DNA of 64,000 bases. Source: Oceanospirillaceae bacterium. GTDB taxonomy: Bacteria; Pseudomonadota; Gammaproteobacteria; Pseudomonadales; Balneatricaceae. The stretch lies in NCBI GenBank assembly GCA_003521845.1, contig DPHB01000027.1:13735-77734 (forward strand). Direction: 5' to 3'. Both the position numbers and the translations under genes were made by a program. Of this stretch, positions 37,522 to 45,983 are shown piece after piece. Every line of letters begins with the position of its first letter. Positions within the stretch are counted from its first letter, which is position 1. The notes under the pieces are model-generated. The model was given only the letters and a program-made list of their open reading frames with translations, was not told the DNA's origin and did not search any database.

Positions 37522-39957
37522 ATGAATAAAGTGCTGCCTAAGCATGCCCGTGTGGTCATCATTGGTGGTGGTATCCACGGTTGCTCCGTGGCTTATCACC
37601 TGGCCAAAGAAGGCTGGAAAGACATAGTGTTACTAGAACGCAAACAGCTGACTTGTGGCACTACCTGGCATGCGGCTGGTTTGGTTGGCCGCTTGCAAGG
37701 TGGGCATGCTACCACTGCCTTTGCCCAATACGGTTCTGATCTATTTCAAGAACTCGAAAAAGAAACCGGCCAAGCAACGGGATATAAGTGCCCAGGTTCC
37801 ATTTCCATTGCCACCAATCTAGAGCGCATGGCGGAGTTAAAACGTCAGGCAGATTTTGCTTTGCTGCATAACGAGGAAGCCAGTTTTAAGAGCGTCGATG
37901 AGATCATGGACATGTGGCCCATGATGAATCCTGACCAGGTAGTCGGTGGAATTTGGGTACCGGGTAATGGCTATATCAACCCTATTGATTTGACCATGGC
38001 TATGGCCAAAGGCGCGCGCCAAAACGGCGTACAAATATTTGAGCAAACCTTAGTGCAACGGGTGCTAGAAGAACAAGGTAAGGTCATTGGTGTAGAGACG
38101 GCTGAGGGTACCATTAAAGCCGATTTTGTGGTGAATTGTGCAGGCATGTGGGCGCGAGAGTTAGGCCGCCAAAATGGGGTTGGCGTGGCATTGCACGCCT
38201 GTGAACATTATTACTTGGTAACCGATCAGATAGTCGACTTACCCAAAGATTTGCCTGTCCTACGCTCCTACGACGATTGCACTTATTTTAAGGAAGATGC
38301 CGGCAAGTTGTTGTTTGGTTTTGCCCACCATAAGGTCAAACCTTGGGGCATGCAGGGCATACCGGAAGAGTTTTGTTTTGATTCCTTAGAGTTTGTTGAT
38401 GATGACGTGATGGATGTGCTGGAAATGGCACTCAACCGTGTGCCCTTGCTGCAAGAAACCGGTATTCGTACCTTCTTTAATGGCCCAGAAAGCTACTCCT
38501 TTGATGGCCGCTTTACCTTAGGTGAGGCACCCGAGGTGAAAAATTACTTTGTCTTGGCTGGGGTGAATTCCACGGGTATTCAATCAGGTGCTGGTGCAGG
38601 CAGAGCTTTGGCGCAATGGATAGTTAAGGGTTACCCACCAATGGATCTTAATGACATGGATCCAGCGCGTATTGAGGATTTTCAGGCACGGGATTTGTAC
38701 CTGCAAGAGCGGGCTCCAGAAACAGAAACCCGTACCTACGCCATGCACTGGCCCAATGATCAGTGCAACACCGTGCGTAATTTACGCAAAACGCCATTTT
38801 ATCATTTGTTTAAACAGGCCGGTGCTTGCTTTGGTGAAGTGCAGGGTTGGGAGCGCCCTATTTGGTTTGCACCACAAGGTGTGGAGCCCGTAACCCAATA
38901 CAGCTTTGGTCGCCAAAACTGGTTTGCTTATGCCCAAGCTGAACAACAGGCGGCTCGTCAGGGTGTGGGCCTGATGGACTACTCTATGCTAGGTAAACTG
39001 CTAGTAGAGGGCATGGATGCCGAAGCCTTTATGCAGCGTGTATGTAGTAGAGACATGGCTTTGGCCAATAACCAGGTAGCCTATACCTTAATGTTGAACG
39101 CACGGGGTGGTATTGAGAGTGATGCCACCGTGGCACGCTTCGCAGATGAACAGTATATGTTGATGAGTTCTATGGCGCGCACCCGTCGTGATCGCGAGCA
39201 CCTGCAACGTCATGTGTTAGCCGGCGAGGATGTACGCCTGCGTGACGTTACTACGGCTTATGGTGTGCTCGCCTTGATGGGGCCCGATAGTCGTGAGTTG
39301 CTAACGCGGGTTAGTGATGCTGACTTTGGTAACGAGGCCTTTGCCTGCCAAACTTGGCAAGCCTTCTATATCGGCCATGCCCCCGTGTGGGCACAGCGTT
39401 TGTCCTTCACGGGTGAATTAGGCTGGGAAATCTTTGTGACGCCAGACTTTGCTGAACATGTGATGGAGCAGCTAATACAGCATGGCGATAGCTTGAATTT
39501 GCAGATGGTGGGTGGCGAAGCATTAAACGCCTTACGTATAGAAAAGGGGTTTTTACACTGGGGTCATGATTTGGCTTACACGGAAGCGCCCCATCAGTTG
39601 GGCTTGGGCTTCTTATGTAATAAAGAACAAAATTTCGTCGGTAAAGAAGCGGCTCAAGAACGTAAAGACGCCGCACAAGGCCCCTATCTGTGCCACGTAA
39701 AATTACTAGATGAACAGCCTTTGCTGTACCACAACGAGCCTGTTTTACTGGATGGCAAAGCTATCGGCTTTATTACCTCCGGTGCCTTTGGCAATGCCAT
39801 GGGGGCGGCGGTAGGTTTGGCTTTTGTTGATATACAGCGGGGTGACAAGTTACTGGAAACGGCTAGTTTTGAAGTATTGGTAGAAGGCGTGGCTTATCCA
39901 GCCCAACTGAGTTGGCGGCCTTTTTATGATGCCAACAATAGCCGCTGCAAGGCATAA
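37522..39957 (+). CDS. FAD-dependent dimethylglycine/sarcosine dehydrogenase-like protein with GcvT domain
   Basis: An 811-residue two-part flavoprotein. Residues about 10-370 form the DAO-type FAD domain (VVIIGGGIHGCSVAYHL; TTWHAAGL, where family members attach FAD to the His). A linker FAO_M region follows, and the C-terminal part (about 420-805) is a glycine-cleavage T-like tetrahydrofolate domain (IEKGFLHWGHDL; GFITSGAFGNAMG). This layout oxidatively demethylates N-methyl amino acids and passes the one-carbon unit to folate. Dimethylglycine, sarcosine or another methylated amine may be the substrate. The ATG follows aggacatcaac. It is the middle gene of the operon. Confidence 0.87.
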   Translation: MNKVLPKHARVVIIGGGIHGCSVAYHLAKEGWKDIVLLERKQLTCGTTWHAAGLVGRLQGGHATTAFAQYGSDLFQELEKETGQATGYKCPGSISIATNLERMAELKRQADFALLHNEEASFKSVDEIMDMWPMMNPDQVVGGIWVPGNGYINPIDLTMAMAKGARQNGVQIFEQTLVQRVLEEQGKVIGVETAEGTIKADFVVNCAGMWARELGRQNGVGVALHACEHYYLVTDQIVDLPKDLPVLRSYDDCTYFKEDAGKLLFGFAHHKVKPWGMQGIPEEFCFDSLEFVDDDVMDVLEMALNRVPLLQETGIRTFFNGPESYSFDGRFTLGEAPEVKNYFVLAGVNSTGIQSGAGAGRALAQWIVKGYPPMDLNDMDPARIEDFQARDLYLQERAPETETRTYAMHWPNDQCNTVRNLRKTPFYHLFKQAGACFGEVQGWERPIWFAPQGVEPVTQYSFGRQNWFAYAQAEQQAARQGVGLMDYSMLGKLLVEGMDAEAFMQRVCSRDMALANNQVAYTLMLNARGGIESDATVARFADEQYMLMSSMARTRRDREHLQRHVLAGEDVRLRDVTTAYGVLALMGPDSRELLTRVSDADFGNEAFACQTWQAFYIGHAPVWAQRLSFTGELGWEIFVTPDFAEHVMEQLIQHGDSLNLQMVGGEALNALRIEKGFLHWGHDLAYTEAPHQLGLGFLCNKEQNFVGKEAAQERKDAAQGPYLCHVKLLDEQPLLYHNEPVLLDGKAIGFITSGAFGNAMGAAVGLAFVDIQRGDKLLETASFEVLVEGVAYPAQLSWRPFYDANNSRCKA

Positions 39958-39969
39958 GGAGAAGTTGTC

Positions 39970-40797
39970 ATGCCAAAAGTACTTAGCCCAGCGCAAATTG
40001 ACCAATATCGTGAAGAAGGTTATTTATCACCCATTGATATTATGAGTGAGGACGAAGCCATTAGTTACCGTCAGCGCTTTGAAGACATGGAAGCCAAACA
40101 CCCCGAACATTGTCATGCTGAAAAGCGTAATAATCCTCATTTGGCTTTTATGTGTTTAGACGAATTGGCCTTTCACCCACGCATACTGGATGTGGTCGAA
40201 GACCTAATTGGCGCTAATATTTCTTTGTGGGGCTCGGTGATGTTTATCAAGGAGCCAAAGACACCGCATTTTGTTAGTTGGCATCAAGATGGCACCTATA
40301 TGGGTATGAATAACAATAATTTTGTTACACCTTGGTTGGCACTTTCCCACGCCACACCAGAGTCTGGTTGTATGCGCATGATTCCCGGTTCCCACCATTA
40401 CCTGCGTGCCCACGATGATACCTATGGTGAGGAAAACTTATTAACTCGGGGTCAGGTAGCGCGCGATGTGGATGCATCTAAGGCTGTGGATATCATATTA
40501 AGGCCAGGGCAAATGTCCCTACATCATCCCGGGGTGATTCACGATTCGCAAGCTAATACCAGTGATTATCGGCGTATTGGTTTTGCTACCCAGTCTTATA
40601 TGGCAGCCGATGTTTATCAAACCTACGGGCAAAATAACTGGCTGCAGGTACGTGGTGATAATCCACGGCAAAATAGCCAGCAGCTACATCGACCACGTTT
40701 TGATTTGGACCCTGTTGCCTTGGCTGATCGAGAAATGGCGGATGCAAACTTTGCCGAAATTTTGTATCGAGGTGCTAAACAGAAACGGGCTTATTAA
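39970..40797 (+). CDS. Phytanoyl-CoA dioxygenase (PhyH) family protein, copy 2
   Basis: A 275-residue Fe(II)/2-oxoglutarate dioxygenase. The iron ligands are His105 and Asp107 (SWHQDGTY) and the distal His of SLHHPGVIHDS, with Arg in YRRIGFA for 2-oxoglutarate. It probably hydroxylates a small metabolite. The start at 39970 has aaggagaagttgtc upstream, a good ribosome site, and follows the flavoprotein by 12 bases. Co-expression with that enzyme suggests both act on the same compound or on successive intermediates. It ends before a terminator shared with the BCCT gene. Confidence 0.88.
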   Translation: MPKVLSPAQIDQYREEGYLSPIDIMSEDEAISYRQRFEDMEAKHPEHCHAEKRNNPHLAFMCLDELAFHPRILDVVEDLIGANISLWGSVMFIKEPKTPHFVSWHQDGTYMGMNNNNFVTPWLALSHATPESGCMRMIPGSHHYLRAHDDTYGEENLLTRGQVARDVDASKAVDIILRPGQMSLHHPGVIHDSQANTSDYRRIGFATQSYMAADVYQTYGQNNWLQVRGDNPRQNSQQLHRPRFDLDPVALADREMADANFAEILYRGAKQKRAY

Positions 40798-40822
40798 TTA
40801 GTGATTGAAATAGACCGAGCAC

Positions 40823-40864
40823 AAAAAAGCCGCTGCAGTGTATTAACACCACAGCGGCTTTTTG
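40823..40864. terminator. Bidirectional terminator between the PhyH operon and the BCCT gene
   Basis: A long hairpin (aaaaagccgctg... pairing with ...cagcggcttttt) has A and T runs at its ends, suiting two convergent transcripts. Confidence 0.88.
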
Positions 40865-40886
40865 CTTGCTGACTAGTTAGTAGAAA

Positions 40887-42527
40887 TTAGTCAGCAGCGT
40901 TATTGGTGCGGACTTCGCTAATCAAAGCTTTTACTAGGGATACGCCCATCAGTGCCAATACCACAGAGAATGGTAAGGCACCGATGATCATGGCAGTTTG
41001 AATAGCAGACAAGCCGCCAGCCACCAACAACACACCAATTACCAACGTTAGGGCTGTGCCCCAAATGGTAATGTGACGGTTGGAACGAGGAGCTTCGTCG
41101 CCCGCTGCGTTGATGGTGTTGATAATCAATACCGCAGAGTCAGCAGAGGTGACTAGGTAAGTCAGTAGTAGTACCACGATGATAACGCTCATCGCAACAG
41201 CCATGCTAGGTGACAACATGACGTTGATGGTAGCGAACAACTGAGAAGACAGTCCAGAACCCATGATGCTGCCTTCGGCTGCGCCAGATAGTTCTAGGTC
41301 GATCGCCGTACCGCCCACAAAGGCGAACCAGACAAAGCACATCACAGAAGGGATGATCATGGCGCCAAGTACGTATTCACGTAGGCTACGACCGCGGGAG
41401 ATGCGCGCTAGGAAGACACCAACAAAGGGTGCAAAAGCAATCCACCAAGCCCAATAGAAGATGGTCCAACCAGACTGCCAACCAGCGAGTGCGTCACCCA
41501 TTTCGGTGCCGTCTTTCTGCCATACAGTGGTTACCGATTGTGGCAGGGTAATAACATAGTCCCAGATACCAACGAACAAGGATTCTAAGGCCAGCATGGT
41601 AGAGCCGAAAATCAAGAAGAAGGCCAACAAAAAGAAGGACAAACCCATGTTGATGTTAGACAACCATTTGATGCCTTTGCCAACGCCAGAACGTGCTGAC
41701 CAGGTAGCGGCAAGCATGACCACAACCAAGGCTACCAACATGCCAGAGGTAGAGGAACTACCATCGCTGTTGACCATCCAGTCGGCGCCAGTGATGTTGA
41801 ACATACCAGCAGCGAATTGAGATACACCAAAACCAATGGTGACGGATACGCCCAAGATGGTAGCAACCACGGCGATGATGTCGACGAAGTGGCCAGAAGT
41901 ACCGGACAAGGATTTACCAAACAAAGCGGCTAGGCCAGAGCGGATAGTCAGTGGTAGACCCCGGTTGTAACTAAAGAAAGCTAGAGATAGACCAGCTAGG
42001 GCATAGCAACCCCAAGCAGACAAGCCCCAGTGTAGGAAAGACCAACGGTAAGCCGAACGTACGTTCTCGGCACTAGCGCCTTCTACGGTGCCCATGATGA
42101 CATCAGGGTTAGTGGAGAAGTGGTAAATAGGCTCAGCTGTTGCATAAGTTAGCATGCCGATACCAATACCGGCACCAAACATCATGGAGAACCAGGAGAA
42201 GTTGGAAAACTCTGGCTTTTCACCAGGCTTGCCCAAGTGAATTTTGCCCGTTGCAGGTACCAAGGCTAGGCCTAGGCAAACAACAATGTAAAAGGCCATA
42301 ACATACATGTACCAAGCATTGAAGTTGGCCATTAAGAAGCCATTGAGGCTTTGCAATGCAGCCGATGCTTGATCTGGCATGGCGGCAGCCCAGACGATTA
42401 GTAGGCCTATTAGGACCTTGGAGCCGATGGTGACAAACTTGTTAAAGCCCTCATAGAAGCCGGAATCGGCTGTGGCTATTGGCAATTCTGCCAATGGTTG
42501 TCTTTCGATCATGGTTATTACTCTCAT
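40887..42527 (-). CDS. BCCT family transporter (betaine/carnitine/choline type)
   Basis: A 546-residue transporter with about twelve helices. The BCCT signature is visible at FYWAWWIAFAPFVGVFLARISRGR, and GAGIGIGMLTYATAEPIYHF is a family block. These are sodium- or proton-driven importers of quaternary ammonium compounds, such as glycine betaine, choline or carnitine, and of related sulfonium compounds. It faces the racemase-flavoprotein-PhyH operon and probably supplies its substrate. The long C-terminal osmosensory tail of BetP is absent, which argues for a nutritional rather than osmotic role. The gap to the response regulator holds a palindrome at 42619-42630. Confidence 0.92.
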   Translation of the reverse strand: MRVITMIERQPLAELPIATADSGFYEGFNKFVTIGSKVLIGLLIVWAAAMPDQASAALQSLNGFLMANFNAWYMYVMAFYIVVCLGLALVPATGKIHLGKPGEKPEFSNFSWFSMMFGAGIGIGMLTYATAEPIYHFSTNPDVIMGTVEGASAENVRSAYRWSFLHWGLSAWGCYALAGLSLAFFSYNRGLPLTIRSGLAALFGKSLSGTSGHFVDIIAVVATILGVSVTIGFGVSQFAAGMFNITGADWMVNSDGSSSTSGMLVALVVVMLAATWSARSGVGKGIKWLSNINMGLSFFLLAFFLIFGSTMLALESLFVGIWDYVITLPQSVTTVWQKDGTEMGDALAGWQSGWTIFYWAWWIAFAPFVGVFLARISRGRSLREYVLGAMIIPSVMCFVWFAFVGGTAIDLELSGAAEGSIMGSGLSSQLFATINVMLSPSMAVAMSVIIVVLLLTYLVTSADSAVLIINTINAAGDEAPRSNRHITIWGTALTLVIGVLLVAGGLSAIQTAMIIGALPFSVVLALMGVSLVKALISEVRTNNAAD

Positions 42528-42618
42528 TTGTTTTTCTAAGGACCTAAACGGCCCACGAGGTCAGACGACACGGCATGCTAATGATTATGAGCAGGAAAAC
42601 TATTCTAAAATCGACATC

Positions 42619-42630
42619 ATGGTATACCAT
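42619..42630. promoter_or_regulatory. 12-base palindrome between the BCCT and response regulator genes
   Basis: atggtataccat is a perfect palindrome about 92 bases before the BCCT start and 189 before the response regulator start. Its role as an operator is inferred from position only. I see no other gene in the 291-base gap. Confidence 0.35.
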
Positions 42631-42818
42631 CATACAAAGTGTCGTAACTAGTGCCGTAATGGTCGAATATAGGCAAAAACAATGTAAATTTTTTGCACTA
42701 ATAGAGTGTCTATGCTGCAACCCGTTGCACCAGTCTAGGCAGATGGACTAGGGGCTAATAGCTATGTTGGTGATGAATTGCTAGACTGCAGACACTACTA
42801 GCAACCTATTAGAATCTC

Positions 42819-43466
42819 GTGTACCAGCTTTTAATTGTTGATGATCATCCACTACTACGTGACGCCTTGTGCGCTTCACTACAACAGCACTTCCCTGATG
42901 TTGAATTAATACAAGCAGAGAGTTTGCGTGCTTGTCTGTCCGCACTGGATAAGCCATTGGACCCGGATTTGATTATTTTTGATCTGAATCTGGGGGATCA
43001 TCAGGGCGTGGGCGGTATTGAACAGGTACGTGAAGCGGCGCCATCAGCGCCCATTTTAGTGATATCGGCAGTCGAGGATAAGCAAACTATTCTACAGTGC
43101 TTGTCCTTAGGTGCAGCTGGTTTTGTGTTGAAATCGCAACCTTCTGCCACTTTTTTGCGGGCGGTTGAATTGGTGCTGGCTGGACAAATCTATTTCCCTA
43201 ATGTTAGTCAAGGTGACGAAACAACTGCCCAAGAGGGATTATTCAGCAGGGCGCAGTTACAAACCCTCACTAGTAAGCAGTTACAAGTGTTGCGTTTACT
43301 GGGTGAAGGTTACCCCAACAAAGACATTTGTCAGACCTTGTGCATCGCCGAAACTACTGTGAAAACTCATGTGTCAGATATTTTGCGTAAATTGAACGTC
43401 AAAAATCGTACCCAGGCGGCGTTGGCCTTAAATAAAGACATGCTAAATGCATTATTAGCGGACTAG
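42819..43466 (+). CDS. LuxR/NarL-type response regulator (AgmR/ErbR-like)
   Basis: A 215-residue two-component regulator. The receiver (about 1-120) has VDDHP and the phospho-acceptor Asp55 in IIFDLNLGD; the C-terminal LuxR helix-turn-helix (about 150-213) reads LTSKQLQVLRLLGEGYPNKDI and TTVKTHVSDILRKL. It resembles the AgmR/ErbR regulators of alcohol oxidation in pseudomonads. The start is GTG at 42819. Its 3' end overlaps the convergent kinase gene by 4 bases, and the kinase is its obvious partner. Likely targets are the BCCT operon or the aldehyde dehydrogenase. Confidence 0.88.
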   Translation: MYQLLIVDDHPLLRDALCASLQQHFPDVELIQAESLRACLSALDKPLDPDLIIFDLNLGDHQGVGGIEQVREAAPSAPILVISAVEDKQTILQCLSLGAAGFVLKSQPSATFLRAVELVLAGQIYFPNVSQGDETTAQEGLFSRAQLQTLTSKQLQVLRLLGEGYPNKDICQTLCIAETTVKTHVSDILRKLNVKNRTQAALALNKDMLNALLAD

Positions 43467-44758
43467 CTAGCCAATATAGTATCTAAGGTCTGCCTTAAAT
43501 GCGCTGGGCGTATGGGCTTTTTGATGTAAGCGTAACCTGCTGATGCAATGGCTTGTAGATCTTGCGGGTTGTCTGAGGCGGTCATGAACAAAATTGGGCA
43601 GGTAATAGTGTGGTTTGAGACAATATCCAAACCAGTGAGATCGCTGCCTAGATGATAATCCAATAAGATCACCTCCGCTGCCGCTATGCTGGTCGCCGAA
43701 ATCGACCGAGCATTAGTAACGTAATCGGTGTGTGCGCCCCAGGTATTCAGTAAGCTACTCAGGGCGGTGCAGATTGCTAGCGTGTTATCAACAATGAGGA
43801 CACGATGTGCAAAGGCAAGGGTACGCTTTACAAGGGGTGCTGGCGTGACGTTTGGTGACGGCATGGCAGCAGCAAGTTTGATACTGAAACAAGAACCACG
43901 ACCCAATTGACTATGATATTGTAAATCGTGGTCAAGTAGTTGGCACAAGGTGCTAACGTTGGCTAAACCTAGCCCTAAGCCTTCTTGATTGGTGCTGTTG
44001 TTGGATCTTTGAAATGGTTCGAGGATCTGCTTTGGATAGCTTTCTTGAAAGCCTATGCCCGTGTCCTCTACGCTAATAATCACCTGTTCATCAGCCACTG
44101 AAGTGGTTAATTTGATATTGCCTTCTAGGGTGTAGCGGATGGCGTTGCTAATGAGGTTGCGCAATATACGGGCTAGTATGCTGGCCTCTGTGAAGGCAAT
44201 CACGTTACCAGGTTCATAGTAAAATGACAGGCCCTTGTTATTGGCCAGGGGGGCCGATTCGGTGGCTAGCCCTTGCAGGATATCGTGTAAAGGCGTTGCT
44301 TGCAGCTGGGGTTGGCTTTCTTTGATATCGTGACGAGCATAGTCCAACAGACTTTGTAGTAGTCCCTCGATATCACTAATGGCCTGGCCTGTAGCCTGTA
44401 ATACTTTATTGTTCCCAGTACCATCAACTTGCTCTGCAAGTGTAGCTATGAGTAGTTTTGCGGCGCAAACCGGCTGCATAATGTCATGACTGATGGCGGC
44501 CATGAGTTTACTGCGACTGGTGTTGGCAACGGCGGCTTCTGCTTGGGCTTGCACCAGTTGGCGGTTACTTTGCGTGAGTTCTTGTAGGGCGTCGTTTAAG
44601 GCGCTGGTGCGGTCGCGCACCTTGTCTGCCAAAAACACTGAATGAGCAAAACTGTCATAGGCTACATGAGTGCTAGACCCAGCTTCTATGCGCGTAATGA
44701 GTGCCTTATTTATTTTTTTAAGGCGGGCAATTTCAGTGGCTTGATTGGTTTCAGACAT
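43463..44758 (-). CDS. Hybrid histidine kinase without membrane segments (ErcS'-like)
   Basis: A 431-residue soluble kinase. A coiled coil (about residues 8-80) leads into HisKA with the phospho-acceptor His91 in AAISHDIMQP, then an ATPase domain (NLISNAIRYT; DTGIGF; GLGLGL) and a receiver with Asp in ILLDYHLG and Lys in YIKKPIR. There is no sensor domain or membrane helix of its own; the coupled FIST protein upstream is the likely input. I used the ATG at 44758, which overlaps the FIST stop, giving MSETNQATEIAR. The FIST-kinase-LuxR trio resembles the ErcS'/ErbR set near pseudomonad alcohol oxidation genes, as I recall it. Confidence 0.87.
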   Translation of the reverse strand: MSETNQATEIARLKKINKALITRIEAGSSTHVAYDSFAHSVFLADKVRDRTSALNDALQELTQSNRQLVQAQAEAAVANTSRSKLMAAISHDIMQPVCAAKLLIATLAEQVDGTGNNKVLQATGQAISDIEGLLQSLLDYARHDIKESQPQLQATPLHDILQGLATESAPLANNKGLSFYYEPGNVIAFTEASILARILRNLISNAIRYTLEGNIKLTTSVADEQVIISVEDTGIGFQESYPKQILEPFQRSNNSTNQEGLGLGLANVSTLCQLLDHDLQYHSQLGRGSCFSIKLAAAMPSPNVTPAPLVKRTLAFAHRVLIVDNTLAICTALSSLLNTWGAHTDYVTNARSISATSIAAAEVILLDYHLGSDLTGLDIVSNHTITCPILFMTASDNPQDLQAIASAGYAYIKKPIRPAHLRQTLDTILAS

Positions 44759-45890
44759 GGTCTTTTTCTGCACCAAAATAGATGCCGGTGAGGGTGTGGT
44801 TTAAATGACACCCTCCTACCTGTTCACCGTAGGTGCTAAATCCGGCAACTTGGTAACTGTTTAACAAGGTGTTCATAGCGGGTTGCAATTGGCGCTGGTT
44901 AATTTCTAAAGATCTGAAAATACAGTCAAAGGCAAGCACTAGTTCAGGTGGCCCAACTTGCTGTTCTAAAGCGCCTAGCCAAGCTTGTGTTTGTGTCACT
45001 ATGTCATGGGGTTGAGCATCAGTGAGTACCACGCCTATTTCTATGGCCGAGTAAAAACTTAAACTGAGGTCTGTATGCACTTGTTGCACGCTACGGGCAT
45101 AGTATTGATCGCCCATTTTTACCGTCAATGGGTGCAGGGCAAATTGAATGGTAGATAGTTGGCAGACCTCAAGCCCACATATGCGTGCGTATTCTTGGGC
45201 GGCGGGTAAACCATTAAGCTCGTACACGCGGCGCTGGCCGGCATTGGCATCAGTGACGACCAGCTTTTCGTGTTTGGCCTGCAAATGGTGGTGACTAAAG
45301 GGGGCAAAGGCGTGGCGGGTGTTCACTAGTAAAAGCACGGCGGCATGTTGGTAAAACTCGCCTTGATAGTAAATTTCCGTATGCTCAAAATGCAAGTCAT
45401 CGCCTGCCGATCCACCCAATAAGGGTATCTGGCCTAAACTGGTGTTCAAGACTTGTAGCAGTTGTTCTTCGTGAATCGATAAGCCATCTAGCAGGGTGAT
45501 AGCGAAGGTATTGTCGGTAATGGGGGCAACTTGGGATTGGTGTAACTGGTTTAATAAACCATCGACCAGTTCTTGTGACTGCAGCAGGCTGAAATTAGCC
45601 ATGTCTTGGATAAGGGCGCAAGCGGATACGCTGGCGGTGTTGGGGAAATAGATGGCCGTGATGGAATTTTGCGCATAACCTTGGGGGCTTAATTCGCCAG
45701 CGCTAGTACAGCCGACGACCTGAGTGCCAGGCAAGGCGTGATTAAACTGTTCACCTAGTTGGCTCAAATTGTAATGAGAAGAACAAAAAAACAACAGCAA
45801 CCCTGGGCCACAATGAGCAAAGCGACGGCTGATTTCTGTCACTGCTGTAGCAGTATTTGGATGGTATGAACTTGCTGATATGATAGACAT
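44751..45890 (-). CDS. FIST domain sensor protein
   Basis: A 379-residue protein with FIST_N (about residues 25-220; LLLFFCSSHYNLSQLGEQ, VVGCTSAGELSPQGY) and FIST_C (about 220-360) domains. FIST domains are thought to bind small ligands and feed signal-transduction proteins. There is no membrane segment. The gene overlaps the kinase start by 8 bases, so the two proteins are made together and probably work as one sensor. The ligand is unknown, but the neighbouring transport and oxidation genes suggest a catabolic substrate or its aldehyde. Confidence 0.87.
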   Translation of the reverse strand: MSIISASSYHPNTATAVTEISRRFAHCGPGLLLFFCSSHYNLSQLGEQFNHALPGTQVVGCTSAGELSPQGYAQNSITAIYFPNTASVSACALIQDMANFSLLQSQELVDGLLNQLHQSQVAPITDNTFAITLLDGLSIHEEQLLQVLNTSLGQIPLLGGSAGDDLHFEHTEIYYQGEFYQHAAVLLLVNTRHAFAPFSHHHLQAKHEKLVVTDANAGQRRVYELNGLPAAQEYARICGLEVCQLSTIQFALHPLTVKMGDQYYARSVQQVHTDLSLSFYSAIEIGVVLTDAQPHDIVTQTQAWLGALEQQVGPPELVLAFDCIFRSLEINQRQLQPAMNTLLNSYQVAGFSTYGEQVGGCHLNHTLTGIYFGAEKDHV

Positions 45891-45983
45891 TGCAGCCCCG
45901 CCAGACTTTAGTAAACACTATTATAACGCCTAAAAGGGCCGTGGCTAGTGCGAACAATACCGCACTAGCCGTGGCCTTTACGA

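Noticed and set aside
39970..40797. PhyH copy 2 as ectoine hydroxylase EctD
   Set aside because: The iron motif fits any PhyH protein, and no ectABC genes are nearby. The operon partners are a flavoprotein and a racemase-like protein.
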